From positions 87,743-151,742 of the forward strand of contig CALUOP010000006.1 of NCBI GenBank assembly GCA_944322305.1: DNA of 64,000 nucleotides. The letters run 5' to 3'. This DNA comes from an uncultured Coriobacteriaceae bacterium (GTDB taxonomy: Bacteria > Actinomycetota > Coriobacteriia > Coriobacteriales > Coriobacteriaceae). The notes under the pieces were generated by a model. The model ran no database searches and had not been told where the DNA came from. It saw nothing but the letters and a program-made list of their open reading frames with translations. Both the position numbers and the translations under genes were made by a program. Positions within the stretch are counted from its first letter, which is position 1; every line of letters begins with the position of its first letter. Below, in pieces: positions 6,344-13,535 of the stretch.

Positions 6344-6514
6344 ATGAAGCGGCGAGACTTGGTCAAGATCCTCGAAGAGAGCGGATTCGTGTCCGTCGGC
6401 GGGACGAAGCACGAAGCGTTCTCAAACGGCTCTGTGCTGGTTCGAGTGAAGCGCCATCGCGAGATACCAGACCAGATAGCCAAGAGGATCCTCCGCGAGG
6501 CCGGGCTGAGATAG
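6344..6514 (+). CDS. hicA: HicA-family mRNA interferase toxin
   Basis: 56 residues, close to the usual HicA length. The start ATG follows AAGGAGG. The layout is typical of HicA: an N-terminal helix (KRRDLVKILEESGF), a glycine turn (VSVGGTKHEAF) containing the catalytic His at residue 23, then a beta strand and final helix (REIPDQIAKRILREAGL). HicA cleaves mRNA in a dsRBD-like fold and is held inactive by HicB. The partner gene begins 53 bases downstream. It may stabilise the prophage or act in phage exclusion. Confidence 0.85.
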   Translation: MKRRDLVKILEESGFVSVGGTKHEAFSNGSVLVRVKRHREIPDQIAKRILREAGLR

Positions 6515-6567
6515 GCCCGGCCCTCCGGGGCCGTCGCTTCCATCACGCGATGAGAGAAGGAGACGAC

Positions 6568-7014
6568 ATGCTGTATGTTTGCGAGTTCGAGTTCTTCAGG
6601 GACGACGGATGCGTGTTGGCCGTTCCATGCAACGGGATGGGGGAGGGCACGTTCGGCGACGACCTGGAGGACGCCGTGACGAGCGCCGCTGACTGGTTGG
6701 GCGGCGTGGTCGAGGACTGCTTGCTCGGGCTCGGCGAGCTTCCGCCTATGGAGTTCGGATACGAGCCGGAGCACGGCGGACGCATCATAGCGGTGGCGGT
6801 CGAGCGCGACCTTTCCGACGTCCCCGCGATGACCGCGACGCGCGCCGCCGAAGAGCTCGGCGTCAGCGTAGCGCGCGTGTCCCAGCTTGCGAAAGCCGGG
6901 CTCCTAAGGGGATGGAAGGACGGCAACCGGCTGATGGTGTCCAACGATTCCGTGGAAGCCAGGAAAAGGGACGCTCCGAAGCCCGGAAGGCCCCGTGAGA
7001 AGGCTTTGGCCTAG
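6568..7014 (+). CDS. hicB: HicB-family antitoxin with C-terminal HTH
   Basis: 148 residues from ATG 6568, preferred over ATG 6550 because GAGAAGGAG lies in between. The N-terminal 75 residues (MLYVCEFEFFRDDG then GTFGDDLEDAVTSAADWLGG) are the degenerate RNase-H-like HicB domain that caps HicA. Residues about 95-135 (TATRAAEELGVSVARVSQLAKAG) are an excisionase/MerR-type winged helix-turn-helix rather than the more common ribbon or XRE head. It would repress the promoter at 6291. A terminator follows at 7053. Confidence 0.85.
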   Translation: MLYVCEFEFFRDDGCVLAVPCNGMGEGTFGDDLEDAVTSAADWLGGVVEDCLLGLGELPPMEFGYEPEHGGRIIAVAVERDLSDVPAMTATRAAEELGVSVARVSQLAKAGLLRGWKDGNRLMVSNDSVEARKRDAPKPGRPREKALA

Positions 7015-7052
7015 GGTACAATGACACAAGACGCTCGCCGCGTCGTCGCACC

Positions 7053-7083
7053 GCCCCCGGCAATCCCGCCGGGGGCTTTTTTT
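7053..7083 (+). terminator. intrinsic terminator after hicAB
   Basis: GCCCCCGGC (7053-7061) and GCCGGGGGC (7068-7076) form a perfect 9-bp stem with a six-base loop, followed by seven or more T. It is a very strong Rho-independent terminator that separates hicAB from the late operon. Confidence 0.9.
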
Positions 7084-7106
7084 CATGCCCCGCCCCGGCT
7101 CCTCGA

Positions 7107-7156
7107 TTACCACCCTTTACCACCTATTACCAGCTGTTGCCACCTGTTACCTGCCC
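7107..7156 (+). repeat. five 10-bp direct repeats (TTACCACCTN)
   Basis: Units begin at 7107, 7117, 7127, 7137 and 7147: TTACCACCCT, TTACCACCTA, TTACCAGCTG, TTGCCACCTG, TTACCTGCCC. The exact 10-bp period places every copy on the same face of the helix. It lies between the hicAB terminator and the HNH/packaging module, in a non-coding stretch. It could be a binding array for the late activator or terminase, or an origin-type iteron set; its function is not known. Confidence 0.75.
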
Positions 7157-7279
7157 CTCCTCGGCCAATCTGTGCCACTATAGGGTCAGCGAGACGCGGC
7201 GATCACCTCCAAGCGACAAGCCGCGTCGCGTGTGCAGGGGCCGCATGTGCGGCCCTTTCTCATGGGCGGGGGAGTGCGC

Positions 7280-7591
7280 ATGAGCGCGTACGGCAGCAGG
7301 TACTCCAAGAACGGCAGCAGGCGGCGCAAGATACGGGCCCGCCTCCTGGCGTCGTCGGACACCTGCGCAATATGCGGCCTCCCCATAGACAAGGCCCTGC
7401 GCACCCCAGACCCCATGAGCGCGGAGGTGGACGAGATAGTGCCGGTGTCGCTTGGCGGTGACCCGCTCGACATCCGCAACTGCCAGCTCGTCCACCGCAT
7501 CTGCAACCAGCGCAAGGGCAACAAGATAGCGTACACGGCCGGCGGCGAGCCTTCGGCAATCGCCAGCGTGCGCGCGTCGCAGGGCTGGTAG
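7280..7591 (+). CDS. HNH endonuclease of the packaging module
   Basis: 103 residues starting ATG 7280 after GGGGGAG. The HNH core is clear: CAICGLPID (about 37-45), VDEIVPVSLGGDPLDIRNCQL with the catalytic Asp/His-equivalent D and E, and HRICNQRKGNK near residue 80. In HK97-like phages a small HNH protein is encoded next to the terminase and is needed for cos cleavage and packaging. A hairpin GGGCCGC-ATGT-GCGGCCC sits at 7238-7255 in the leader. Confidence 0.85.
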   Translation: MSAYGSRYSKNGSRRRKIRARLLASSDTCAICGLPIDKALRTPDPMSAEVDEIVPVSLGGDPLDIRNCQLVHRICNQRKGNKIAYTAGGEPSAIASVRASQGW

Positions 7592-7751
7592 CCGGCGAAG
7601 GGTGGGGAGACCCCCTCCCGCCCCCGGCAGGCTCCCCCGGCGGCCTTGCGCCGAAATACCCCCGGAATCTGTTTTTTTGCCGGGCCGGTATGTGCGTTCT
7701 TGATTGACAACACCATCTACCTGCGGGAACGATCGCGTTTGGCGGTGCTTC
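7592..7751. other. non-coding gap between HNH and ParB genes, possible cos region
   Basis: This short gap holds GC-rich inverted blocks (GGGGAG-ACCCCCTCC near 7606-7622; CCCCCGGCAGGCTCCCCCGG around 7622-7641) and a run of seven T at 7672-7678. In related phages cos lies close to the HNH and terminase genes, so this is a reasonable place for it. No cleavage site can be identified from the sequence alone. Confidence 0.3.
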
Positions 7752-8774
7752 ATGCTCATCTCGGAGATAATCCCGTACGAACGCAACGCGAGGCACAACG
7801 AGAAGGCGGTGCCGGTGGTCGCGGAGTCCATAAAGGAGTTCGGGCTGCGCGGAACCATCGGCCTGGAATCGCCGGACAACCCCGTCATCGTGTTCGGCCA
7901 CACCAGGGTGGAGGCCTGCAAAAGACTGGGCTGGACTGAGATACCCGACGAGAAGATCGAGTTCTGCGACGACCTCACCGCCGAGCAGGTCAAGGCGTTC
8001 CGGTTGGCGGACAACCGAACCGGCGAGATCGCTACATGGAACAAGGCGCTCCTAAAAAGCGAGGTGCGCTCGCTCGACGGCTTTGACATGGAGCGGTTTA
8101 AGTTCGACTTCAAGGGCAAGAAGCTGGGCTACGGGGCCGAGCGGCTGAGGACGGACGGTGCGTACAACCTCGACCTCGTGAACCGCGAATCCTGCGGCAA
8201 GGACGGCTTCCCCTCCCTCCCCAAGGTGGAGGAGCGGCCAACGGAACTGATCGGGTTCAACTACGCGAAGACCACGCCGCCGGGGAATCGGGCCGGGAAG
8301 GGGCTCCACTTCTTCATAGACGACTACCAGTTCGAGAGAGTGTGGAACAGCCCCCGCAAATACCTTGACATTCTGCGCGGGTACGAGTGCGTGCTTACGC
8401 CCGACTTCTCGCTGTACATGGACATGCCGGCCCCGATGCAGGCGTGGAACCGCTACAGGGCGCAGGCCCTCGGCAAGTGGTGGAGCGACAACGGGATCAA
8501 GGTGGTGCCCGCGCTCTCGTGGGCGCAGCCGGAGAGCTACCGGTTCTGCTTCAAAGGCGTTCCGTCGCGATCCACCGTCGCTGTCTCCACCGTCGGCGTG
8601 AAGGGCGACGAGGCGGCGCTCGCCGTGTGGCGCGACGGGATGGCGGCGGCCATGAGAAAGCTCAAGCCGTCGCGCGTCCTGCTCTACGGCGGGCGCATCG
8701 ACTTCGATTTCGGCTGTGCTGAAGTGGTGGAGTACCGTAACTCTGTCACGGAGAGGATGGGCCATGGGCGGTAG
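7752..8774 (+). CDS. ParB-like nuclease domain fused to DUF4417
   Basis: 340 residues from ATG 7752; a TTG at 7704 would add 16 poorly conserved residues. Residues 1-105 are a ParB/Srx domain (ISEIIPYERNARHNEK, then IVFGHTRVEACKRLGW and LADNRTGE). Residues about 155-330 match DUF4417 (LIGFNYAKT, FFIDDYQFERVWN, VLTPDFSLYMDMP, FCFKGVPSRSTVAVST). ParB-DUF4417 proteins are found beside phage terminases; ParB-like domains there are thought to bind DNA or to be CTPase- or nuclease-type modulators. It overlaps the next gene by 11 bp. Confidence 0.8.
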   Translation: MLISEIIPYERNARHNEKAVPVVAESIKEFGLRGTIGLESPDNPVIVFGHTRVEACKRLGWTEIPDEKIEFCDDLTAEQVKAFRLADNRTGEIATWNKALLKSEVRSLDGFDMERFKFDFKGKKLGYGAERLRTDGAYNLDLVNRESCGKDGFPSLPKVEERPTELIGFNYAKTTPPGNRAGKGLHFFIDDYQFERVWNSPRKYLDILRGYECVLTPDFSLYMDMPAPMQAWNRYRAQALGKWWSDNGIKVVPALSWAQPESYRFCFKGVPSRSTVAVSTVGVKGDEAALAVWRDGMAAAMRKLKPSRVLLYGGRIDFDFGCAEVVEYRNSVTERMGHGR

Positions 8775-9153
8775 GGGAGCAAGCAGCATGTCAGGCGGTC
8801 GTTCAAGAGGATCAAACCCGTTGACTAACAGCGGGACGCTTGACATCGAAGTTGAATATAACCGTAGGCGCGGTGGATACGCTGAACACGTTCTTGAAGC
8901 TTCATCTGACGAGAACGGGAACGTCACACTCGACTATGCGTATACGAAAGACTTTGCATCGCAGAGCAAGAACATCAGCATCGCTACATTTCATCTCGAT
9001 CACGGCATATACACGTATGGCAGGGAGACAAGGTCTCACGGAATAGACTTGTCGAAAGCAAAGTCGGTGAGCGGAAGAACCTGGGACGTCCAAAAGTACC
9101 TCGAGGACAACGGGTTCAGGTGGGACAGGTCGTCAAGGCGCTATGTGCGATGA
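8764..9153 (+). CDS. hypothetical protein of low-GC, probably acquired origin
   Basis: 129 residues beginning MGGRGASSMSGG. Base composition from about 8800 to 9150 is visibly lower in GC than the neighbours and uses A/T-ending codons, which suggests recent gain (a moron). The middle (TLDIEVEYNRRRGGYAEHV, VTLDYAYTKDFA) is beta-rich and the end (TWDVQKYLEDNGFRWDRSS) is helical. No family is recognised. It is inserted between the ParB gene and the small terminase gene, in the same direction. Confidence 0.65.
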   Translation: MGGRGASSMSGGRSRGSNPLTNSGTLDIEVEYNRRRGGYAEHVLEASSDENGNVTLDYAYTKDFASQSKNISIATFHLDHGIYTYGRETRSHGIDLSKAKSVSGRTWDVQKYLEDNGFRWDRSSRRYVR

Positions 9154-9172
9154 CATTAACGGTGGTGGTTAG

Positions 9173-9553
9173 ATGCCTGTAGCAAAGCCGCCGTCGATCG
9201 AGGCTGACGCGTTCAAAAGCGCGAAGTGGGACGAGCTGACGAGCGGGCGGAGGTTCGCCGAGAAGGACGCCCCGACGCTCGCGCTGCTGTGCCAGTGGCA
9301 CAAGATAGCGGCTCAGGCCATGGACGAGCTTGACGGGTTCGGCGGCCAGACCGCGTACCAGAACGATGTCGGCGACCTCAAAGCGTTCCCGCAGATCGGG
9401 ACGCTCAAGACGGCGAGCGCCGAGATACGGCAGCTCAACAAGCAGCTGGGAATAAACGACGAGGCGGAGCCGGAGGTTGCGCATGGCGGAGCTAGCGTCC
9501 TGTCCATCGTCTCCGGCAAGCGCCAGGAGAGGCGCGCAAGAGCCGCGGGTTAA
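9173..9553 (+). CDS. terminase small subunit (P27 family)
   Basis: 126 residues. It fits the P27-type small terminase: W-D-E-L near residue 20 (SAKWDELTSG), FAEKDAPTLALLCQWHKIA, then a hydrophilic middle and LKTASAEIRQLNKQLGI, the conserved C-terminal L/I-x3-LxKxLGL helix. It recognises phage DNA and regulates the large subunit. It overlaps the large terminase gene by 71 bp in another frame, which is typical of this module. Confidence 0.85.
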   Translation: MPVAKPPSIEADAFKSAKWDELTSGRRFAEKDAPTLALLCQWHKIAAQAMDELDGFGGQTAYQNDVGDLKAFPQIGTLKTASAEIRQLNKQLGINDEAEPEVAHGGASVLSIVSGKRQERRARAAG

Positions 9554-10964
9554 GGTTCTGGCCGGCGAGGCCTCGTACTCGGACGGCCCCGAGGCGTCCA
9601 GGCTCATAGCCGACCTGGGCATGGAACTGTTCGAGTGGGAGGACGGCGTTCTGCGGGCGTGGTGCGCCCGCGACGCCGAAGACCGCCCGGCGTACGTGAC
9701 CTGCGGCCTGTCCGTGCCGCGCCAGAACGGCAAGAACGCCATCCTGGAGGCCTTCGAGGTCTACCAGCTCGCCGTGTGCGGGGCGCACATCCTCCACACG
9801 GCGCACCGCGTGAAGACCGCCAAGAAGTCGTTCCAGCGCCTGGTGAAGTACTTCAAGGACGAGCGCCGACACCCGGAGCTGTCCGCCATGGTGGAGAACA
9901 TCAGGTACACGAACGGCGAGGAGGGCATCTACCTGTCGAACGGAGGCAGCGTGGAGTTCTCCGCGCGCAGCAGGGCCGGCGCCCGAGGCTTCGACGACAT
10001 CCAGATCGTGGTCTTCGACGAGGCGCAAGACCTTACCGACGACCAGCTCTCCGCCGTCATGTACACGCTGGCGGCGTCCTCCACCGGCGACCGCCAGATG
10101 ATATTCACCGGCACCCCGCCGGACGAGAGCTCCCCGGGAACGGTATTCGCCCGCACAAGGGAAGCGGCAACCACTAGCCCGGCGAACCGCACATGCTGGT
10201 TCGAGTGGGGTGTCGAGGACATGCCGCCGAAGGGCTCCACCTTCGCAGACGTCCTCGACCTGGTGTACGAGACGAACCCGTCGATGGGCTACACCCTCGA
10301 CGAGGAGTTCACCGAGACGGAGTTCGCTAACGCCGACCTCCTGGGCTTCAGCGTCGAGCGCCTGGGCTACTGGATCAAGGGCTCCGCCCAGACGGCGATA
10401 CCGCCCGAGCTGTGGGCCAAGACCAAGGTGGAGGAGCCGCCGGCCGGCGGCAAGCGCGCGTTCGGCGTCAAGTTCTCGCCGGACGGGCAGCAGGTCGCCC
10501 TGGCCGGGTGCCGCTGGTACCCGGACGCCCCTGACCACGTCCAGCTCCTCGGGGTCGGCAGGCTCGCTGACGGAATCGGCTGGATAACCGACTTCATCAT
10601 CCCGCGCGCCGGAAGCACGGCCTGCGTGGTCGTAGACGGCAGGAACGGGGCGGACGCCCTGCTGGACGCGCTCAAGGGCGAGTTCCCCAGGCAGGCGCTC
10701 TTGTCCCCGGGGACGCGCGGGGTCGTGGCCGCCTCAACCATGTTCGCGGAGGCGCTGCGAGACGGGCGGCTCACCCACTGGGCGAGCGACGGCCAGCAGG
10801 CGCTTGACGCGTCCGTGGCCACGTCGGTGAAGCGGCCCATAGGAAGCGACGGAGGGTGGGGCTTCGGCGGGGACGCCAGCGCGCCGGCCGAGGCTGCAGC
10901 GCTCGCCTACTGGGGCGACGCCACAACCAAGAGAGACCCTGACGGGGGGTGCGTGCTGCTGTGA
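9483..10964 (+). CDS. terminase large subunit (packaging ATPase-nuclease)
   Basis: 493 residues. The N-terminal ATPase has the Walker A-like VPRQNGKN (78-85), the usual variant of the Terminase_1 family, and Walker B plus catalytic Glu in IVVFDEAQD (175-183); FTGTPP (about 208-213) is the coupling motif. The C-terminal nuclease shows VVVDGRNG (382-389) and a final acidic stretch. It packages concatemeric DNA into the procapsid through the portal. Its TGA overlaps the portal GTG. Length and order agree with HK97-like siphoviruses. Confidence 0.95.
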   Translation: MAELASCPSSPASARRGAQEPRVKVLAGEASYSDGPEASRLIADLGMELFEWEDGVLRAWCARDAEDRPAYVTCGLSVPRQNGKNAILEAFEVYQLAVCGAHILHTAHRVKTAKKSFQRLVKYFKDERRHPELSAMVENIRYTNGEEGIYLSNGGSVEFSARSRAGARGFDDIQIVVFDEAQDLTDDQLSAVMYTLAASSTGDRQMIFTGTPPDESSPGTVFARTREAATTSPANRTCWFEWGVEDMPPKGSTFADVLDLVYETNPSMGYTLDEEFTETEFANADLLGFSVERLGYWIKGSAQTAIPPELWAKTKVEEPPAGGKRAFGVKFSPDGQQVALAGCRWYPDAPDHVQLLGVGRLADGIGWITDFIIPRAGSTACVVVDGRNGADALLDALKGEFPRQALLSPGTRGVVAASTMFAEALRDGRLTHWASDGQQALDASVATSVKRPIGSDGGWGFGGDASAPAEAAALAYWGDATTKRDPDGGCVLL

Positions 10965-12487
10965 GCGACGCTTTGAACGAGTTCCAGCCGTCCACGGTGT
11001 ACGGGCTCACCGACTCGGAGCAGGCCGACTTCTGGAAGCTCATGAACGTGTGGCGCGACCGGCTGTCGGGAAACAAGCTCCGCAAGCGGTACTACGACCA
11101 GAAGAACGCGGTCAAGGGGCTCGGCATCTCCGTCCCCGACAAGCTATCCAGCCTCAGCGCGGTGCTGGGGTGGCCGTCCAAGGCGGTTGACGAGCTTGCC
11201 GACCGCTCCGTGCTCGAGGGCTTCACCTTCGGCGGCGAGCGGGACGAGTGGTTCGACCGCATGGTCGACGAGAACGACTTCCTCACCGTGTACGACCAGG
11301 CGCTTTCGGCGGAGCTGATCGGCTCGTGCGCGTTCTGCACGGTGAGCGCCGGTGAAGAGGGCGAGCCCGAGGTCATCCTCAGCGCCTACGGCCCTGACGA
11401 CGCGGCGGCGATATGGGACTACCGCCGCAAGCGCATCAAGGCGGGGCTGGCCCTCGTGGACGTGGACATCGACGACGCCGGGCAGGCGCACCCGAGGTGG
11501 GTGAACCTGTACACGTCGACCGTCACGGCCTCGTGCGTAAAGGGCTCCGACGGCAGGTGGAGGGCTTCCCGCACCGAGAACACGGTCGGGCGCCCGCTCA
11601 TGGAGCCGCTGTGCTACCTGCCCGACACGCGCAGGCCCTTCGGCAAGTCGCGCATCACGCGCGCCGTCATGTCGATCACCGACTGCGCGGTGCGCGAGGT
11701 GCAGCGCAGCGAGATAGCCGCCGAGTTCGCGGCGCTCCCGCAGAAGTACGCCCTCGGCGTCGACGCCAAGACGTTCGGCGCCGACGACGAGAAGAGGTAC
11801 AGGGCGTGGATGGGCGCGATACTCGCGCTCACGCAGAACAAGAACGGCGAGACGCCAACGGTCGGGCAGTTCCCGCAGATCGCCATGCAGCCGCACATCG
11901 ACTACATGAGGTCGCTGGCCCTCCAGTTCTCGGGCGAGACGGGAATACCCGTTTCCTCGCTGGGCGTGGTGCAGGACAACCCGTCGAGCGCCGAGGCCAT
12001 GTACGCCGCCGAGCGGCAGCTCATCGCCAAGGCCGAGCGCCTCAACCGGGGCAACGGCCGGGCGCTGCGCAACGTCGCCCGCATCGCCTTCTGCGTGCGC
12101 GACGGCGTGAAGTACGAAGACCTCGATGGCGCGGCGTGGGACGCCAAGGCGCGGTTCCGCGACGAGGTGCGCAGCTCCAAGGCCGCGAACGCCGACTACG
12201 CCATCAAGTTAGCCTCATCCGTTCCGGCCTACGCCAAGACGGCCTACTTCTGGCGCGACTCCGGTTACACCGAGGACGAGGCGCGCGACATCATGTCTCA
12301 GGTGAGCCGGGCGGAGGCGGCCCAGGCGATCATGCAGGCGGCCGCACAGCCGCAGAGCCAGGGGGTGACCGGCGTTGCAGCTGATGACGGCGGCGGAGGT
12401 GGAGGCGTACCGGTCGGCGGTGCGCGGCCAGGCGGAGGCGGCGAGGGCGACGGCGGATCGGGCGATACGGGCGTGGCTCAGGGCTAA
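10961..12487 (+). CDS. portal protein (SPP1 gp6-like)
   Basis: 508 residues from GTG 10961, 11 bases after GGGGGGT; the in-frame GTG 10949 lies inside that site. The protein resembles the SPP1 Gp6/Phage_prot_Gp6 portal family, with LSGNKLRKRYYDQKN near the start, many short helices, and SSAEAMYAAERQLIAKAERL in the late central part. It forms the dodecameric DNA channel at the capsid vertex. The last 35 residues are glycine-rich low-complexity sequence produced where the gene overlaps the start of the MuF gene by 113 bp. Confidence 0.9.
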   Translation: MSDALNEFQPSTVYGLTDSEQADFWKLMNVWRDRLSGNKLRKRYYDQKNAVKGLGISVPDKLSSLSAVLGWPSKAVDELADRSVLEGFTFGGERDEWFDRMVDENDFLTVYDQALSAELIGSCAFCTVSAGEEGEPEVILSAYGPDDAAAIWDYRRKRIKAGLALVDVDIDDAGQAHPRWVNLYTSTVTASCVKGSDGRWRASRTENTVGRPLMEPLCYLPDTRRPFGKSRITRAVMSITDCAVREVQRSEIAAEFAALPQKYALGVDAKTFGADDEKRYRAWMGAILALTQNKNGETPTVGQFPQIAMQPHIDYMRSLALQFSGETGIPVSSLGVVQDNPSSAEAMYAAERQLIAKAERLNRGNGRALRNVARIAFCVRDGVKYEDLDGAAWDAKARFRDEVRSSKAANADYAIKLASSVPAYAKTAYFWRDSGYTEDEARDIMSQVSRAEAAQAIMQAAAQPQSQGVTGVAADDGGGGGGVPVGGARPGGGGEGDGGSGDTGVAQG

Positions 12488-13160
12488 CCACGGCTACTCG
12501 GTCGCCGACGCGCGCGAGTACGCCAAGGTTCTTCTCGGGCAGCTGTACAAGGGGTACGGCGACCTGTCGGCGGAGATCGCCGCCGAGCTGTACGACGAGA
12601 TAGCCGCCCGGCTGGGCGCCGGGCTGCAGAGCGCCTCCCTCTCCAACGAGGTGGAGGACGCGGCCATCGACTCCACCGTGCGCTACCACGCCGGCAAGCT
12701 CGCGGAGGGCGACGAGGAGGGGTTCGCAAGGCAGGTCGCCTTCAACGCCTTCAGCCACGCGTGGATCGCCGCCAACGGAACCATGGAGGCCAACGCCTCC
12801 CGCGACTCGGGGGCAGGCATGCGCTACGCGCGCGTCCCGAGCGGGCGCGAGACGTGCCTGTTCTGCCTGATGCTCGCGTCGCGCGGGTTCGCGTACCGGA
12901 GCGCGTCGAGCGCGGGCGGGCAGGGCCACCGGTTCCACAAGGGGTGCGACTGCGTGGTGGTGGCGGGCCCTGCTGGCTCCACCCTGGGCGGGTACGACCC
13001 GCAGGCGCTGTACGACAGGTGGCAGGAGGGCGTAGACCTCAAGGCCTCCGAGCGCGCGGAGCGCAACGGCACGAGCGAGGCCGAGGAGCGCGCGAAGATC
13101 ATGGCCCAGTACCAAGCCTCGTCCAAGCGGGCCAAGCAGAAGGCGAAAAGCGCCCGGTAA
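12375..13160 (+). CDS. MuF-like minor head protein
   Basis: 261 residues from TTG 12375, seven bases after GGGGGTG; ATG 12384 is an alternative. The C-terminal half carries the MuF/VG-type signature ETCLFCLMLASRG (159-171) and HRFHKGCDC (185-193), two cysteine pairs with a histidine that form a structural metal site in minor head proteins. The N-terminal part is helical. MuF proteins sit inside the capsid next to the portal and may be ejected with the DNA. Confidence 0.8.
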   Translation: MQLMTAAEVEAYRSAVRGQAEAARATADRAIRAWLRANHGYSVADAREYAKVLLGQLYKGYGDLSAEIAAELYDEIAARLGAGLQSASLSNEVEDAAIDSTVRYHAGKLAEGDEEGFARQVAFNAFSHAWIAANGTMEANASRDSGAGMRYARVPSGRETCLFCLMLASRGFAYRSASSAGGQGHRFHKGCDCVVVAGPAGSTLGGYDPQALYDRWQEGVDLKASERAERNGTSEAEERAKIMAQYQASSKRAKQKAKSAR

Positions 13161-13247
13161 GCGTAGGGAATTGCCCGTGGGGGGCATGCGGGAGACGGCG
13201 ACCCCGTAAAAACCGCCGGGGCGGAAGACACGCAACGCCGCCCGACC

Positions 13248-13337
13248 GGATGGTTGGCAGAGCAGACGAATGCAGCGGGTTGCTAACCCGTAGCGCTCAA
13301 TCGGGCGCCGCAGGTGCGAATCCTGCACCATCCGCCA
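13248..13337 (+). tRNA. tRNA-Ser(GCT), prophage-encoded
   Basis: The gene folds as a class II tRNA: acceptor GGATGGT/ACCATCC, D stem GCA/TGC, anticodon stem-loop GCGGG-TTGCTAA-CCCGT (anticodon GCT, reading AGC/AGU), a long variable arm with GCGC pairs, T arm GCAGG-TGCGAAT-CCTGC, discriminator G and an encoded CCA (13335-13337). The T-loop has G where position 55 is normally T, a small oddity. It lies in the late operon between the MuF and scaffold genes and would be cut out of the operon transcript. Confidence 0.85.
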
Positions 13338-13338
13338 C

Positions 13339-13409
13339 AGGCCATTAGCTCAACAGCAGAGCGGCGGTCTCCAAAACCGCAGACGGGCGGGCGGCACGCC
13401 CATGGCCTG
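13339..13409 (+). tRNA. tRNA-Trp(CCA)-like gene with aberrant T-loop
   Basis: It starts two bases after the tRNA-Ser CCA. It has acceptor AGGCCAT/ATGGCCT, D arm GCTC-AACAGCA-GAGC and anticodon arm GCGGT-CTCCAAA-ACCGC (anticodon CCA). The T stem GGGCG/CGCCC closes a GGCGGCA loop instead of the normal TTCRANN. The CCA end is not encoded (GCCG follows). It is either a degenerate tRNA, an unusual phage tRNA, or a tRNA mimic. Confidence 0.6.
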
Positions 13410-13425
13410 CCGCGTACGCGAAACC

Positions 13426-13522
13426 GGCCCCGCACGGGGCCCTTTTCATACCGGGCCGCGGAGACGCGGCCTTTTTCATGCCGACGGGCCGCACGGCCCA
13501 GAGACGGTCGCCGCACGGCGAC
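13426..13522 (+). terminator. run of four GC hairpins before the scaffold gene
   Basis: Four perfect hairpins follow each other: GGCCCC-GCAC-GGGGCC with TTTT (13426-13446), GGCCGCG-GAGA-CGCGGCC with TTTTT (13454-13476), GGGCC-GCAC-GGCCC (13486-13499) and GTCGCC-GCAC-GGCGAC (13507-13522). The first two look like intrinsic terminators. The last two lack T runs and abut the scaffold ribosome site. They may release the tRNAs, attenuate readthrough, or stabilise the capsid mRNA. Confidence 0.7.
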
Positions 13523-13535
13523 GGAAGGAGGCCCC

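Noticed and set aside
7238..7260. Intrinsic terminator GGGCCGC-ATGT-GCGGCCC
   Set aside because: The stem is good but only TTTCT follows, and it lies in the leader of the HNH gene. It is noted as a hairpin there rather than called a terminator.
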